DNA of 64,000 bases from Georgenia daeguensis (GCF_039537705.1 NZ_BAABBA010000017.1:1-64000); one strand, 5' to 3'; counted from the first letter of the stretch, positions 33,006 to 42,403 are shown. Numbers and translations: made by a program. The notes: generated by a model not told the origin, from the letters alone.

Positions 33006-33064
33006 GGCGTGTGAGCGGCGTGTTTCGGTGAGGTGAACACTTCGGCCGCCTGGCGTGTCCCGAC

Positions 33065-33092
33065 TTGCCGGGGGCTCGTGGGGATCTAGCGT
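33065..33092 (+). promoter_or_regulatory. Possible promoter upstream of phoH
   Basis: TTGCCG (33065-33070) and TAGCGT (33087-33092) are separated by 16 bp. The gap between uppS and phoH is otherwise non-coding apart from a possible 37-codon leader ORF. Confidence 0.45.
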
Positions 33093-33138
33093 CAGCTGTG
33101 ACGGACGGCACACCCGCTGTCCTCCGGGAGGTCAGCCC

Positions 33139-33252
33139 ATGCAGCAGCCAGCTGCGGACGGGAGGGGCCGCCGGCCCCACCTGGGCCGGCCCCCCGAGCC
33201 CACCACAGTGCCAGGGTCGCGCGCTCCGCGCGGGGCCCGACGGCGCAGCTGA
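33139..33252 (+). CDS. Possible short leader ORF upstream of phoH
   Basis: An ATG at 33139 is preceded by CGGGAGG at good spacing and opens a 37-codon frame (Met-Gln-Gln-Pro start, Arg/Pro/Gly-rich) that ends 31 bp before phoH. It lies downstream of the putative promoter. The composition is what any high-GC non-coding stretch would give, so I regard it as tentative; a leader peptide is the alternative. Confidence 0.25.
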   Translation: MQQPAADGRGRRPHLGRPPEPTTVPGSRAPRGARRRS

Positions 33253-33283
33253 CTCGGCGCCGCAGGCGCCGGAGGGAGCTCTC

Positions 33284-34702
33284 GTGAGCATCGATCGCAC
33301 CATCAGCGCACCGACCACCGACGGCGCCACCGGGGAAGCCGCCCCGGGTGCCGCCGTCGCCGCCGAGATCGGGGTGGCCGAACCCGCCGGCACCGCGCTG
33401 CGGACCTACGTGCTGGACACCTCCGTGCTGCTCTCGGACCCGCGGGCGATCCTGCGCTTCGCCGAGCACGACGTGGTGCTGCCGGTGGTGGTAGTCACCG
33501 AGCTCGAGGCCAAGCGGCACCACTCCGAGCTCGGGTACTTCGCCCGCAGCGCGCTACGGCTGCTCGACGACCTGCGCGTCACCCACGGCCGTCTCGACTC
33601 CGTGGTGCCCGTCGGCGAGGACGGCGGGACCGTCCGGGTCGAGCTGAACCACTCCAGCGACCAGGTGCTCCCCTCCGGGCTCCGCCTCGGCGACAACGAC
33701 ACCCGGATCCTTGCCGTCGCCGCCAACCTCGCCGCCGAGGGGCACGCCGTGACGGTGGTCTCCAAGGACCTGCCCATGCGGGTCAAGGCCTCCGCCGTGG
33801 GCCTGCACGCGGAGGAGTACCGCGCCCAGCAGGTCGTGGACTCCGGCTACACCGGCATGACGACGGCGGAGCTCACCGAGTCGGAGATGGCGCAGCTGTG
33901 GGAGGACGGCCAGGTGGTCGTCGCCGACCTCGCCACCCCGGGCTCTCTCGCCGCCGTGCCGACGCACACCGGGGCCGTCCTGCACTCCCCGCGCGGGTCG
34001 GCGCTGGGGCGCGCCGCCTCGGACGGCACCCTGCGCCTGGTGCGCGGGGACCGGGAGGTGTTCGGGGTGCGTGGGCGCAGCGCCGAGCAGCGCATCGCCA
34101 TCGACCACCTCACCGACCCGGGGATCGGCATCGTCTCCCTCGGCGGCCGCGCCGGGACGGGGAAGTCGGCGCTCGCCCTGTGCGCCGGCCTGGAGGCCGT
34201 GATGGAGCGCCGGGAGCACCGCAAGGTGGTCGTGTTCCGGCCGCTCTACGCCGTCGGCGGGCAGGAGCTGGGGTACCTGCCGGGCGACCAGGCCGAGAAG
34301 ATGAACCCGTGGGCCGAGGCGGTCTACGACACCCTGGGCGCCCTCGTCGCGCCGGAGGTGCTCGACGAGGTCATCGCCCGCGGCATGCTCGAGGTCCTGC
34401 CGCTGACCCACATCCGCGGCCGGTCCCTGCACGACGCGTTCGTGATCGTCGACGAGGCCCAGTCCCTCGAGCGCAACGTGCTGCTCACGGTGCTCTCGCG
34501 CATCGGGCAGAACTCCAAGGTGGTGCTCACCCACGACGTCGCCCAGCGCGACAACCTGCGGGTGGGACGCCACGACGGCGTGGCCGCCGTCGTCGAGGCG
34601 CTCAAGGGCAACGAGCTCTTCGCCCACGTGACGCTCACCCGGTCCGAGCGCTCCGCCGTCTCGGCCCTGGTGACCGACCTGCTGGAGGGGATCGACCTCT
34701 GA
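33284..34702 (+). CDS. phoH: PhoH2-type PIN domain / PhoH ATPase fusion
   Basis: This 472-residue protein joins an N-terminal PIN ribonuclease domain (YVLDTSVLLSD with D45; LGDNDTRILAVA) to a C-terminal PhoH helicase/ATPase (Walker A GRAGTGKSALA near 288-297, Walker B FVIVDEAQ near 388, THDVAQRDNLR). PhoH2 proteins unwind and cleave RNA. GTG at 33284 follows GGAGGGAG. A GC-rich hairpin follows the gene. Confidence 0.94.
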   Translation: MSIDRTISAPTTDGATGEAAPGAAVAAEIGVAEPAGTALRTYVLDTSVLLSDPRAILRFAEHDVVLPVVVVTELEAKRHHSELGYFARSALRLLDDLRVTHGRLDSVVPVGEDGGTVRVELNHSSDQVLPSGLRLGDNDTRILAVAANLAAEGHAVTVVSKDLPMRVKASAVGLHAEEYRAQQVVDSGYTGMTTAELTESEMAQLWEDGQVVVADLATPGSLAAVPTHTGAVLHSPRGSALGRAASDGTLRLVRGDREVFGVRGRSAEQRIAIDHLTDPGIGIVSLGGRAGTGKSALALCAGLEAVMERREHRKVVVFRPLYAVGGQELGYLPGDQAEKMNPWAEAVYDTLGALVAPEVLDEVIARGMLEVLPLTHIRGRSLHDAFVIVDEAQSLERNVLLTVLSRIGQNSKVVLTHDVAQRDNLRVGRHDGVAAVVEALKGNELFAHVTLTRSERSAVSALVTDLLEGIDL

Positions 34703-34703
34703 G

Positions 34704-34760
34704 GCCCGGCCGGCCGGCCGGGGGCGCGCGGTGGACGCGCGTCGGCCCCGGCCGGCCGGG
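34704..34760 (+). terminator. GC-rich hairpin after phoH
   Basis: CCCGGCCGGCCGG...GGGGGCGCGC (34704-34728) can pair with GCGCGTCGG...CCGGCCGGGG (34735-34760), with a few mismatches. It ends 5 bp before the next start codon. Confidence 0.65.
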
Positions 34761-34765
34761 GTGCC

Positions 34766-35518
34766 ATGCTCTGGCGCGTGCCCGAGCTGTCCGCCCTCGC
34801 CTGGTCCCTCCTCATCCTCGGGGCGGTGCTGGTGGGGCTGAGCAAGACCGCCGTGCCGGGGGCGGCCACCATCGCCGTGGCGCTCTTCGCGGCGGTCCTT
34901 CCCGCCCGCGCCTCCACCGGGGCCCTCCTGGTCCTTCTCATGGTGGGGGACCTGTTCGCGGTGTGGTCCTACCGCGCGCACGCCGACGTGGCGACGCTGC
35001 GCCGGCTGGTGCCGACGGTGCTGGTCGGGGTGGCCGCCGGGACCGCCTTCCTCGCGGTGGCCGACGACGACGGCGTGCGGCGCACCATCGGCGCCATCCT
35101 GCTCGGGCTCATCGCCCTGACCCTCGTCCGGCGCACGCGGCCGCGGCGCACCGTCCCGGTGCGCGGTCGCCGGATCGTCACCGGCACCTACGGCGTCCTG
35201 GGCGGGTTCACCACGATGGTCGCCAACGCCGGCGGACCGGTGATGGCGCTGTACTTCCTGGCCTCGAGCTACTCGATCAACCGGTTCCTCGGCACCGCCG
35301 CGTGGTTCTTCTTCGCCGTCAACCTCGTCAAGACGCCGTTCTCGATCTCGCTGGGGCTGATCGACGCCGACTCGCTGCGCCTCGACCTGGTGCTGGTCCC
35401 GGCGGTCGTCGCCGGCGCGCTGGCGGGCCGCCGCCTGGCGCGCCGGATCGACCAGCGGGTGTTCGAGCGGCTCGTCCTGACCCTGACGGTCCTGTCCGCC
35501 GCGTACCTGCTGGTGTGA
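34766..35518 (+). CDS. TauE/SafE family sulfite/anion exporter-like permease
   Basis: This 250-residue membrane protein has about eight helices in two repeats, with the GLSKTAVPGAATIAVAL and GGFTTMVANAGGPVMALYFLA motifs of the TauE/SafE (DUF81) family. The substrate is unknown; relatives move sulfite, sulfoacetate or other organic anions. ATG 34766 or GTG 34778 could start it, neither with a strong ribosome-binding site. Confidence 0.88.
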   Translation: MLWRVPELSALAWSLLILGAVLVGLSKTAVPGAATIAVALFAAVLPARASTGALLVLLMVGDLFAVWSYRAHADVATLRRLVPTVLVGVAAGTAFLAVADDDGVRRTIGAILLGLIALTLVRRTRPRRTVPVRGRRIVTGTYGVLGGFTTMVANAGGPVMALYFLASSYSINRFLGTAAWFFFAVNLVKTPFSISLGLIDADSLRLDLVLVPAVVAGALAGRRLARRIDQRVFERLVLTLTVLSAAYLLV

Positions 35519-35548
35519 GCCGCCGGGCGCCCAGGCACCCCCCTGACC

Positions 35549-35578
35549 GGCGCCCCGGTCGTTCGGCGCCCCGGTCGT
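35549..35578. repeat. Two 14-bp direct repeats
   Basis: GGCGCCCCGGTCGT occurs at 35549-35562 and again at 35565-35578 in the short convergent gap between tauE and the carbonic anhydrase gene. Confidence 0.7.
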
Positions 35579-35582
35579 CGCG

Positions 35583-36296
35583 TCAGACGCCGAGCGCGCC
35601 CACGTGGTCCACCAAGTGCGCGGTGCCGTCCGCCAGCGTGTACTCCACGCCGACGATCGCGCAGCGGCCCTCGGCGACGGCGGCCGCCAGCGAGCCGGAG
35701 TAGTCCCGCAGCATCTGCACCGTCGCGCGCACGTGCTCGCGACGCACCTCGTCGTCGTCGGGCAGCGTGACCGACCGGGGACCGCGGGCGGCGGCCGTGC
35801 CGGAGCCGGCGGCTGCCGCCGCGCCGTCGTCCTGTGCCTCGCCACCACCCGCCGGCCCGGCCAGCTGCGCGTGGGTGAGAAGCGAGGGGATGACCCGGTC
35901 GACGACGGCGCGCACGAAGCCCGTGGGCATCTTGCCGGTCATCAGGGCCTCGGTGGCGGCGCCGACCGCGCCGCACCGGTCGTGCCCCAGCACCACGACG
36001 AGCGGGGCCCCGAGGATGTCGACCCCGTACTCGATCGACCCGATCACCGTGGTGTCCAGGACGTGGCCGGCGGTGCGCACGACGAACAGGTCGCCCAGGC
36101 CCTGGTCGAAGATGATCTCGGCGGCCACCCGCGAGTCCGAGCAGCCGAAGAGCACGGCGTAGGGGTGCTGCTCCTTGGCGACGGCGGCGCGGTGGGCGGC
36201 ACCCTGGGAGGGGTGCTGCATGGCGTCGGCGACGAAGCGGGCGTTCCCGTCCTGCAGGCGTTGCCATGCCTGGGCGGGGGTCAGCGAAGTACTCAT
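35583..36296 (-). CDS. Beta-carbonic anhydrase
   Basis: It interconverts CO2 and bicarbonate. The 237-residue protein has zinc ligands C52 with D54/R56 (CSDSR), H105 and C108 (GHDRCGAV). An Ala/Gly-rich insertion of roughly 35 residues lies between about 150 and 185, which lengthens the protein slightly. The ATG at 36296 is chosen by alignment of LTPAQAWQRLQDGNARF with family N-termini; only a weak GGA precedes it. Confidence 0.95.
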   Translation of the reverse strand: MSTSLTPAQAWQRLQDGNARFVADAMQHPSQGAAHRAAVAKEQHPYAVLFGCSDSRVAAEIIFDQGLGDLFVVRTAGHVLDTTVIGSIEYGVDILGAPLVVVLGHDRCGAVGAATEALMTGKMPTGFVRAVVDRVIPSLLTHAQLAGPAGGGEAQDDGAAAAAGSGTAAARGPRSVTLPDDDEVRREHVRATVQMLRDYSGSLAAAVAEGRCAIVGVEYTLADGTAHLVDHVGALGV

Positions 36297-36430
36297 GGGT
36301 CCATCTTCGCAGCGGTGCGGGGGAGCGCTCGCCGAGCGGCCGGGCCTGCGGTGACCTCTCGATCTCTTCCGGTGGCGGGCCGGGTGACTTAGGGGTTTGC
36401 TGTCTGACACCACCAGCCGAGGGAGGCCAC

Positions 36431-37717
36431 GTGCGACGACGCAGACTAGTGGTAGGACTCACGGTCGTGGCGTTGGCCGCCGGGATGTCGGCGTGCGCCG
36501 CGGAGTCCGGCACGCCGACGCTGACCTGGTACATCAACCCGGACGCGGGGGGTCAGGAGCAGCTCGCGCAGACGTGCACCGAGGAGGCCGACGGCGCCTA
36601 CACGATCGAGACGGTTCTGCTGCCGCGTCAGGCGGCGTCCCAGCGCGAGCAGCTGGCCCGGCGGCTGGCGGCCCGGGACTCCTCCATCGACATCATGAGT
36701 CTCGACCCCCCGTTCATCCCCGAGCTCGCCGAGCCCGGTTTCCTCGCGCCGGTGCCCGACGACGTCGCCGAGCAGACCACCGAGGGCGTGGTGCAGGGCG
36801 CCATCGACGGTGCCTCCTGGAACGACGAGCTCGTGACCGTGCCGTTCTGGGCCAACACCCAGCTCCTCTGGTACCGCAAGTCGGTGGCGGAGGCCGCCGG
36901 GCTCGACATGACGCAGCCCGTGACGTGGCAGCAGCTCATCGACGCCGCGGAGAGCCAGGACAAGCTGCTGGCCGTCCAGGGGCAGAAGAACGAGTCCCTG
37001 ACCGTGTGGATCAACGCCCTCGTGGCCTCGGCCGGCGGGGAGATCATCACCAACCCCGAGGCCAGCGGGCAGGACATCAAGCTGGGCCTCGAGTCCGAGG
37101 CCGGCAAGCAGGCGGCCGAGATCATCGGGCAGATCGGCACCTCGGGGGTCGGTGGGCCGGGGCTGCCGACGGAGGACGAGCCCACGTCGCTCACCGTGTT
37201 CCAGGGTGACCAGGGATCCTTCATGGTCAACTGGCCGTTCGTGTGGTCCTCCACCGTGACCGCCGTGGAGGACGGCTCCGTCGACCAGGCCCTGCTCGAC
37301 GACATCGGCTGGACCACCTACCCGCTCACCGGCGAGGGCGGCGAGGTGACCCCGCCCTACGGCGGCATCAACCTCGGCGTCGGCGCGTTCAGCGAGAACC
37401 CCGACCTCGCCTACCAGGCGATCGAGTGCATCGTGACCCCGGAGCACCAGGCGGAGTACTTCGCCACCAACGGCAACCCGGCCGCCTCGACCCAGGCCTA
37501 CGACGACCCCGCGGTCCAGGAGGCCTACCCGATGTACGAGGCCATCCGGGACTCCCTCGAGAGGGCCGTCCCGCGGCCGCAGACGCCGTTCTACAACGAG
37601 GTGTCCACCGGGCTGCAGGAGACGTGGCACCCGCCGGCCTCGGTCGACCCCGAGAGCACACCGGTCAGCTCGACGGACTTCATCACCTCCGTGCTCCGAG
37701 GGGAGAGCCTGCTATGA
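36431..37717 (+). CDS. lpqY: LpqY-like sugar-binding lipoprotein
   Basis: This is the extracellular solute-binding component of a carbohydrate ABC importer. In the 428-residue protein a signal peptide ends with lipidated C22 (GMSAC). The LPRQAASQREQLARRLAARD segment, SIDIMSLDPPF and NTQLLWYRKS resemble the mycobacterial trehalose binder LpqY. GTG at 36431 follows GGGAGG. The two permeases and the ATPase follow in one operon, the first overlapping by ATGA. Trehalose is the best guess; maltose or another alpha-glucoside is possible. Confidence 0.85.
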   Translation: MRRRRLVVGLTVVALAAGMSACAAESGTPTLTWYINPDAGGQEQLAQTCTEEADGAYTIETVLLPRQAASQREQLARRLAARDSSIDIMSLDPPFIPELAEPGFLAPVPDDVAEQTTEGVVQGAIDGASWNDELVTVPFWANTQLLWYRKSVAEAAGLDMTQPVTWQQLIDAAESQDKLLAVQGQKNESLTVWINALVASAGGEIITNPEASGQDIKLGLESEAGKQAAEIIGQIGTSGVGGPGLPTEDEPTSLTVFQGDQGSFMVNWPFVWSSTVTAVEDGSVDQALLDDIGWTTYPLTGEGGEVTPPYGGINLGVGAFSENPDLAYQAIECIVTPEHQAEYFATNGNPAASTQAYDDPAVQEAYPMYEAIRDSLERAVPRPQTPFYNEVSTGLQETWHPPASVDPESTPVSSTDFITSVLRGESLL

Positions 37718-38682
37718 CGACCTCAGCCACACCGCCGGTCGCCTCCCAGCGGGTCGCGCCCACGCGCGCCGCCCCGACCGGGAGAAAGAGCGACCGGACC
37801 CGGGCGGAGGGCCGGCTGGGCTGGTGGCTCGCCGGCCCGGCGTTCATCGTGATGCTGGCGGTGACGCTCTACCCGATCCTGCAGGCGATCTACGACTCGC
37901 TGTTCCGCTACCGCCTCACGGCGCCGGACGAGCGCGAGTTCGTCGGCCTGGCGAACTACGGCGTCGTGCTCACCGACCCGATCTTCTGGCGGGACCTGTG
38001 GGTCACCGTGATCATCACGGTCATCACCGTGCTGATCGAGCTGGTCCTCGGGTTCGCCCTGGCGATGGTCATGCACCGCGCGATCCGTGGCCTGCGGGGG
38101 GCGCTCCGCACGGCGATCCTCGTGCCCTACGGCATCATCACCGTGGTCTCCGCCTTCGCGTGGTTCTACGCGTTCGACATCACCTCCGGGTACATCAACA
38201 CCTGGTTCGACTGGGTCCCGGGCGTCAGCGAGGACCTCAACTGGTTCGCGAGCCAGGGCACGTCGCTCTTCGTCATCATCGCCTCGGAGGTCTGGAAGAC
38301 CACGCCGTTCATCTCGCTGCTGCTCCTCGCGGGCCTGGCGCAGGTGCCGGGGGACATGGAGGAGGCCGCCAAGGTCGACGGCGCCTCCCCGTGGCAGGTG
38401 CTGACGCGCGTGATCATCCCGAACATGAAGGCCGCGATCATGGTGGCCGTCCTCTTCCGCGCGCTGGACGCCTTCCGCATCTTCGACAACGTCTTCATCA
38501 TGACGAACGGGGCCAACAACACCGAGGTGCTCTCCCTGCTCGCGTACCGCACCTCGATCGGGCGCCTCGAGATCGGGCTCGGGTCCGCGGTGTCGGTCCT
38601 GCTGTTCCTGTGCGTGATCCTCATCTGCTTCGCAGCGATCAAGCTGTTCAAGGTCGACCTCACGAGCGCGAGGGGGCAGTGA
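37714..38682 (+). CDS. sugA: Sugar ABC permease (SugA/MalF-like)
   Basis: This 322-residue inner-membrane permease has six helices and the EAA loop EEAAKVDGASPWQVLTRVII near residue 225 that docks on the ATPase. It has a hydrophilic N-terminus of about 35 residues. The ATG overlaps the lpqY stop. The partner is the next gene, one base downstream of its stop. Confidence 0.9.
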   Translation: MTTSATPPVASQRVAPTRAAPTGRKSDRTRAEGRLGWWLAGPAFIVMLAVTLYPILQAIYDSLFRYRLTAPDEREFVGLANYGVVLTDPIFWRDLWVTVIITVITVLIELVLGFALAMVMHRAIRGLRGALRTAILVPYGIITVVSAFAWFYAFDITSGYINTWFDWVPGVSEDLNWFASQGTSLFVIIASEVWKTTPFISLLLLAGLAQVPGDMEEAAKVDGASPWQVLTRVIIPNMKAAIMVAVLFRALDAFRIFDNVFIMTNGANNTEVLSLLAYRTSIGRLEIGLGSAVSVLLFLCVILICFAAIKLFKVDLTSARGQ

Positions 38683-38683
38683 C

Positions 38684-39532
38684 ATGGGCCGGCTGAGCAC
38701 CCGCCAGAAGGTGGGCTGGGGGATCGCGGCGGTGCTGATCTTCGTGTACGCGCTGTTCCCGGTGCTCTCGATCTTCATGACGTCGCTGAAGTCCACGAGC
38801 GACATCCGCTCGGGGACGTTCCTGCCCCCGAAGGTCTCCTGGGAGAACTACCAGCAGATCCTCACCGCCGAGGGCGGGGCGAGGGACCTGTTCCTGCCGG
38901 CCCTGCGCAACTCGATCGGGATCTCGCTGATCGCTACGTTCATCGCCGTCGTGCTGGCGACGTTGTGCGCCTACGCCATCGCCCGCCTGGACTTCCGCGG
39001 CAAGAAGCTCATCCTGACGACGGCGCTCGGCGTCTCGATCTTCCCGGTCATCTCGATCGTCACGCCGCTGTTCAACCTGTGGCGCAACATCGGCCTGTAC
39101 GACACCTGGCCGGGCCTGATCATCCCGTACCTGTCGCTGACGCTGCCGATCTCCATCTGGACGCTGGCGGCGTTCTTCCGCCAGATCCCGTGGGAGCTGG
39201 AGCAGGCCGCGCAGGTGGACGGGGCGACGCCGTGGCAGGCCTTCCGCAAGGCGATCGTGCCGCTCGCCGCGCCGGGGGTGTTCACCACCGCCCTGATCGC
39301 CTTCTTCATCGCGTGGAACGACTTCGTCTACGGCATCTCGCTGACCTCGACCGCCGCCGCCCGTCCGGTGCCTGCCGCGCTGGCCTTCTTCACCGGGGCG
39401 TCCTACTTCGAGCTGCCGGTGGGCGCCATCTCAGCGGCGTCGATCATCGTGACGATCCCGGTCGTCGTGCTGGTCGTGCTCTTCCAGCGCCAGATCGTGT
39501 CCGGACTTACCCAGGGAGCGGTCAAGGGCTGA
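38684..39532 (+). CDS. sugB: Sugar ABC permease (SugB/MalG-like)
   Basis: This 282-residue second permease subunit has six helices, the EAA loop EQAAQVDGATPWQAFRKAIVP near residue 170 and the typical end GLTQGAVKG shared by MalG-type proteins. It starts one base after the previous stop. Confidence 0.92.
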   Translation: MGRLSTRQKVGWGIAAVLIFVYALFPVLSIFMTSLKSTSDIRSGTFLPPKVSWENYQQILTAEGGARDLFLPALRNSIGISLIATFIAVVLATLCAYAIARLDFRGKKLILTTALGVSIFPVISIVTPLFNLWRNIGLYDTWPGLIIPYLSLTLPISIWTLAAFFRQIPWELEQAAQVDGATPWQAFRKAIVPLAAPGVFTTALIAFFIAWNDFVYGISLTSTAAARPVPAALAFFTGASYFELPVGAISAASIIVTIPVVVLVVLFQRQIVSGLTQGAVKG

Positions 39533-39562
39533 GCAGCCCTCGCCGCGAGGAGGAGAACCTCA

Positions 39563-40888
39563 ATGGCATCCATCACCATGGACCACATCGTCAAGCAGTA
39601 CGGCGACGGGTTCCCGGCCGTCAACGACGTCTCGCTCGACATCGACGACGGCGAGTTCGTCATCCTGGTCGGACCCTCCGGCTGCGGGAAGTCCACCCTG
39701 CTGAGGATGATCGTCGGCCTCGAGGACATCACCTCCGGCGAGCTGCGGATCGGCGACGAGGTCGTCAACGACAAGGCACCGCGCGACCGTGACCTGGCGA
39801 TGGTGTTCCAGAACTACGCCCTCTACCCGCACCTGACGGTGTACGAGAACATCGCCTTCCCGCTGCGTCTGCAGAAGGGCCAGTTCTCCTCCGAGGAGGT
39901 GGACAAGCGGGTCCGGCGCGCGTCCAGCCTGCTCGAGCTCGACGAGCACCTCGACCGCAAGCCCGCGAACCTCTCCGGCGGTCAGCGGCAGCGGGTGGCC
40001 ATGGGGCGCGCGATCGTGCGGGAGGCGCGCGCGTTCCTCTTCGACGAGCCGCTGTCCAACCTCGACGCGAAGCTGCGCGGGCAGATGCGCACCGAGATCG
40101 CCCGCCTGCAGCGCAACCTCGGCATCACCACGGTCTACGTCACCCACGACCAGACGGAGGCGATGACCCTGGGGGACCGGGTGGCGGTCCTGCGACGCGG
40201 CATCCTGCAGCAGGTGGCCAGCCCCCGCGGTCTCTACGACCAGCCGGTGAACCTGTTCGTGGCCGGCTTCATCGGCTCGCCGCCCATGAACTTCCTGGCC
40301 GGCGTGGTCACCGGGGACGTGCTGCGGCTGCCCATCGCCGACGTGCCCCTGGACGATCGTCTGCGGGCGGCCGTGGGGAACCGGGAGACCGTGATCGTCG
40401 GGATCCGGCCGGACGACTTCGAGGACGCGGACCTCATCGCAGCCGACCGTCGCGGCTCGGGCGTGGTCTTCGACGCCAACGTGGACGTCACCGAGTGGCT
40501 CGGCGAGGTGCTCTACGCGTACGTGCCCTACGAGACCGAGGAGAGCGTGCGCAAGAAGCTCGACGAGCTCGACCGCGAGCTCGAGGGCGAGGGCATGCGC
40601 TCGCAGCTGGTGGTGGCGCTCGACGCCATGAGCCCGGTCCGGGACGGTGACGTTGCCGAGCTGTGGATCGACCCGACGAAGATCCACGTCTTCGATCCCG
40701 AGAGCGGCGACAACCTCACCCGTGACGAGGAGCGCGCCGCGAAGCTCGAGGAGGACGCCAAGGAGCAGCGGCGGCGTGCGCTCGAGCGGGCCCGGCGGCG
40801 CGCGGAACGGACGGCCGCGCCGGCCGGTCCGGACGGCACCACCCGGGAGAGCGGCACCCGGGAGGGCAGCACGGCGGCGGGTGCCTGA
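39563..40888 (+). CDS. sugC: Sugar ABC ATPase (SugC/MsmK/UgpC-like)
   Basis: This 441-residue MalK-type ATPase energises SugA/SugB. Walker A is GPSGCGKST (37-45), the signature LSGGQRQRVAMGRAIV starts near 136, Walker B is FLFDEPLSNLDAKLR, and a TOBE/regulatory domain spans roughly 240-395. The C-terminal 50 residues are a charged, coiled Arg/Glu/Lys stretch then a Thr/Gly tail, longer than usual. GGAGGAG precedes the ATG. Confidence 0.95.
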   Translation: MASITMDHIVKQYGDGFPAVNDVSLDIDDGEFVILVGPSGCGKSTLLRMIVGLEDITSGELRIGDEVVNDKAPRDRDLAMVFQNYALYPHLTVYENIAFPLRLQKGQFSSEEVDKRVRRASSLLELDEHLDRKPANLSGGQRQRVAMGRAIVREARAFLFDEPLSNLDAKLRGQMRTEIARLQRNLGITTVYVTHDQTEAMTLGDRVAVLRRGILQQVASPRGLYDQPVNLFVAGFIGSPPMNFLAGVVTGDVLRLPIADVPLDDRLRAAVGNRETVIVGIRPDDFEDADLIAADRRGSGVVFDANVDVTEWLGEVLYAYVPYETEESVRKKLDELDRELEGEGMRSQLVVALDAMSPVRDGDVAELWIDPTKIHVFDPESGDNLTRDEERAAKLEEDAKEQRRRALERARRRAERTAAPAGPDGTTRESGTREGSTAAGA

Positions 40889-40913
40889 CCCGCCGCCGGC
40901 CGGCGCGAGCGAA

Positions 40914-42059
40914 TCAGTCCACGGTGAGCTCGGCGCGGGTGGGCGGGTTGGCGCCCTCCCGTGAGACCGTGATCGCCGCGATGCGCCCGGCGTGGTCGAG
41001 GATGCCCTGCAGGGTGGCCGTGTCGACCGCCCGGAGGGCGTCCCGACGGTCCGCGCCGAGCAGTCCCGCGCTCCACAGCCCGTCCAGGACGCCCGCGGTG
41101 AAGGAGTCGCCGGCGCCGACGGTGTCGACGACCTCGACCGCGCGGGCGGGTGACGTCAGCTCCAGGCCCCCGGCCGTCCCGGCCCATGCGCCCGCGGAGC
41201 CCCGGGTGACGACGACCAGGCCAGGTCCCGCAGCCAGCCAGCGGCGGGCGACCGCGATCGGGTCCTCACCCGGGAACAGCCAGCCGAGGTCCTCGTCCGA
41301 GACCTTGACCAGGTCGGACAGGGCGACGATCTGCTCCACGCTCTGGCGAGTGCGCTCCCGGTCCTCCATGAGGTCGGGGCGCACGTTCGGGTCGTAGCTG
41401 ATGGTGGCGTGCCGGCGGTGCCGCTCGACGGTCGACGTGACGGTTCGCGCGCCCGGCTCCAGCACCGCGGCGATGGACCCGGTGTGCAGCACCAGCGGCT
41501 CGAGCGCGGGGTCCGGCTCCGGCGGCGCCCACTCGAGATCGAAGACGTACGTCGCGGCGCCGGTGTCGTCGAGCCTGGCGCGTGCGGTGGAGGTGCGGGA
41601 GGCGCGGGCGGAGGCCGGGGCGAGGCGGACCTCCTCCAGCTCCAGGTGCGAGCGCAGCAGCGCCCCGTGCGGGTCCGCGCCGAACCACGAGACGAGCTCG
41701 ACGTCGCGGCCCAGCCGGGCGAGCCCGACGGCCACGTTGGCGGGGGAGCCGCCGGGGTGCTCCGACGGCTCCTCGCCCGGCCGCTCGACGATGTCGACCA
41801 GCGCCTCGCCGATCACGAGCGCGGAGCCGGTGGCGGGGTCGCGCGCCAGCCGGTCCCTGGCGGTGGCGCCCCACGCCTCCGAGGTGGGCGCCTTCGGTCC
41901 CTCGGAGAGCTCCGGGTCGCCGACCGGGCGGAAGGGGTCGTGCTCGGCCGGTGCCTTCGGGGACCGTTCGATCGTGCTGCCGTCGCCGCCGGGGGCGTTG
42001 CCCGCACGCTGCGGCGGAACGGCACCGGCGGGCTCGGGGGTGGTGAACGGCTCGCTCAT
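40914..42059 (-). CDS. PfkB family carbohydrate kinase (fructokinase-like)
   Basis: This 381-residue ribokinase-fold sugar kinase has the N-terminal signature GGSPANVAVGLARLG and the catalytic motif DTVGAGDSFTAGVLDG near 310-325, with the catalytic aspartate at the second D. About 75 disordered residues (Pro/Ala/Ser-rich) precede the ALVIGEALVDIVERP start of the fold. The ATG overlaps the xseB stop (ATGA), although the functions are unrelated. The neighbouring disaccharide importer makes a fructose- or sugar-phosphorylating role plausible. Confidence 0.9.
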   Translation of the reverse strand: MSEPFTTPEPAGAVPPQRAGNAPGGDGSTIERSPKAPAEHDPFRPVGDPELSEGPKAPTSEAWGATARDRLARDPATGSALVIGEALVDIVERPGEEPSEHPGGSPANVAVGLARLGRDVELVSWFGADPHGALLRSHLELEEVRLAPASARASRTSTARARLDDTGAATYVFDLEWAPPEPDPALEPLVLHTGSIAAVLEPGARTVTSTVERHRRHATISYDPNVRPDLMEDRERTRQSVEQIVALSDLVKVSDEDLGWLFPGEDPIAVARRWLAAGPGLVVVTRGSAGAWAGTAGGLELTSPARAVEVVDTVGAGDSFTAGVLDGLWSAGLLGADRRDALRAVDTATLQGILDHAGRIAAITVSREGANPPTRAELTVD

Positions 42060-42403
42060 GCGGACTCCTCCTCGGGAAGGGCGGCCGCGGCGTCGTCGAG
42101 CGCGGCCTCGCGCTCCGCCGCGGGGTCGTTACCGGGCTGGGCGGCCGTGGTCCCGCGCGGCCCGTCGGCGGTTCTGGCCTGCCCGTCCGCCGGAGCACGG
42201 GCGGCGTCGAGGCGGGCCCTGGCGTTGTCGAGCCAGGACTGGCACCGCGCCGCGAGCGCCTCGCCGCGCTCCCACAGCGTGAGGGCGTCCTCGAGCGAGG
42301 TGGAGCCGGCCTCCAGCTGGCGCACCACCTCGACCAGCTCGTCCCTGGCCTGCTCGTAGCTCAGGGTGGACACGTCGGGCAGGTCGGACAGATTCTGGCT
42401 CAC
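42056..42403 (-). CDS. xseB: Exodeoxyribonuclease VII small subunit
   Basis: It pairs with XseA to degrade single-stranded DNA. The core LSYEQARDELVEVVRQLEAG and LEDALTLWERGEALAARC helices identify it; the 115-residue length exceeds the usual 70-80 because of an Ala/Arg/Asp-rich C-terminal tail. GTG at 42403 gives a family-like N-terminus. It sits 47 bp after xseA. Confidence 0.92.
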   Translation of the reverse strand: MSQNLSDLPDVSTLSYEQARDELVEVVRQLEAGSTSLEDALTLWERGEALAARCQSWLDNARARLDAARAPADGQARTADGPRGTTAAQPGNDPAAEREAALDDAAAALPEEESA

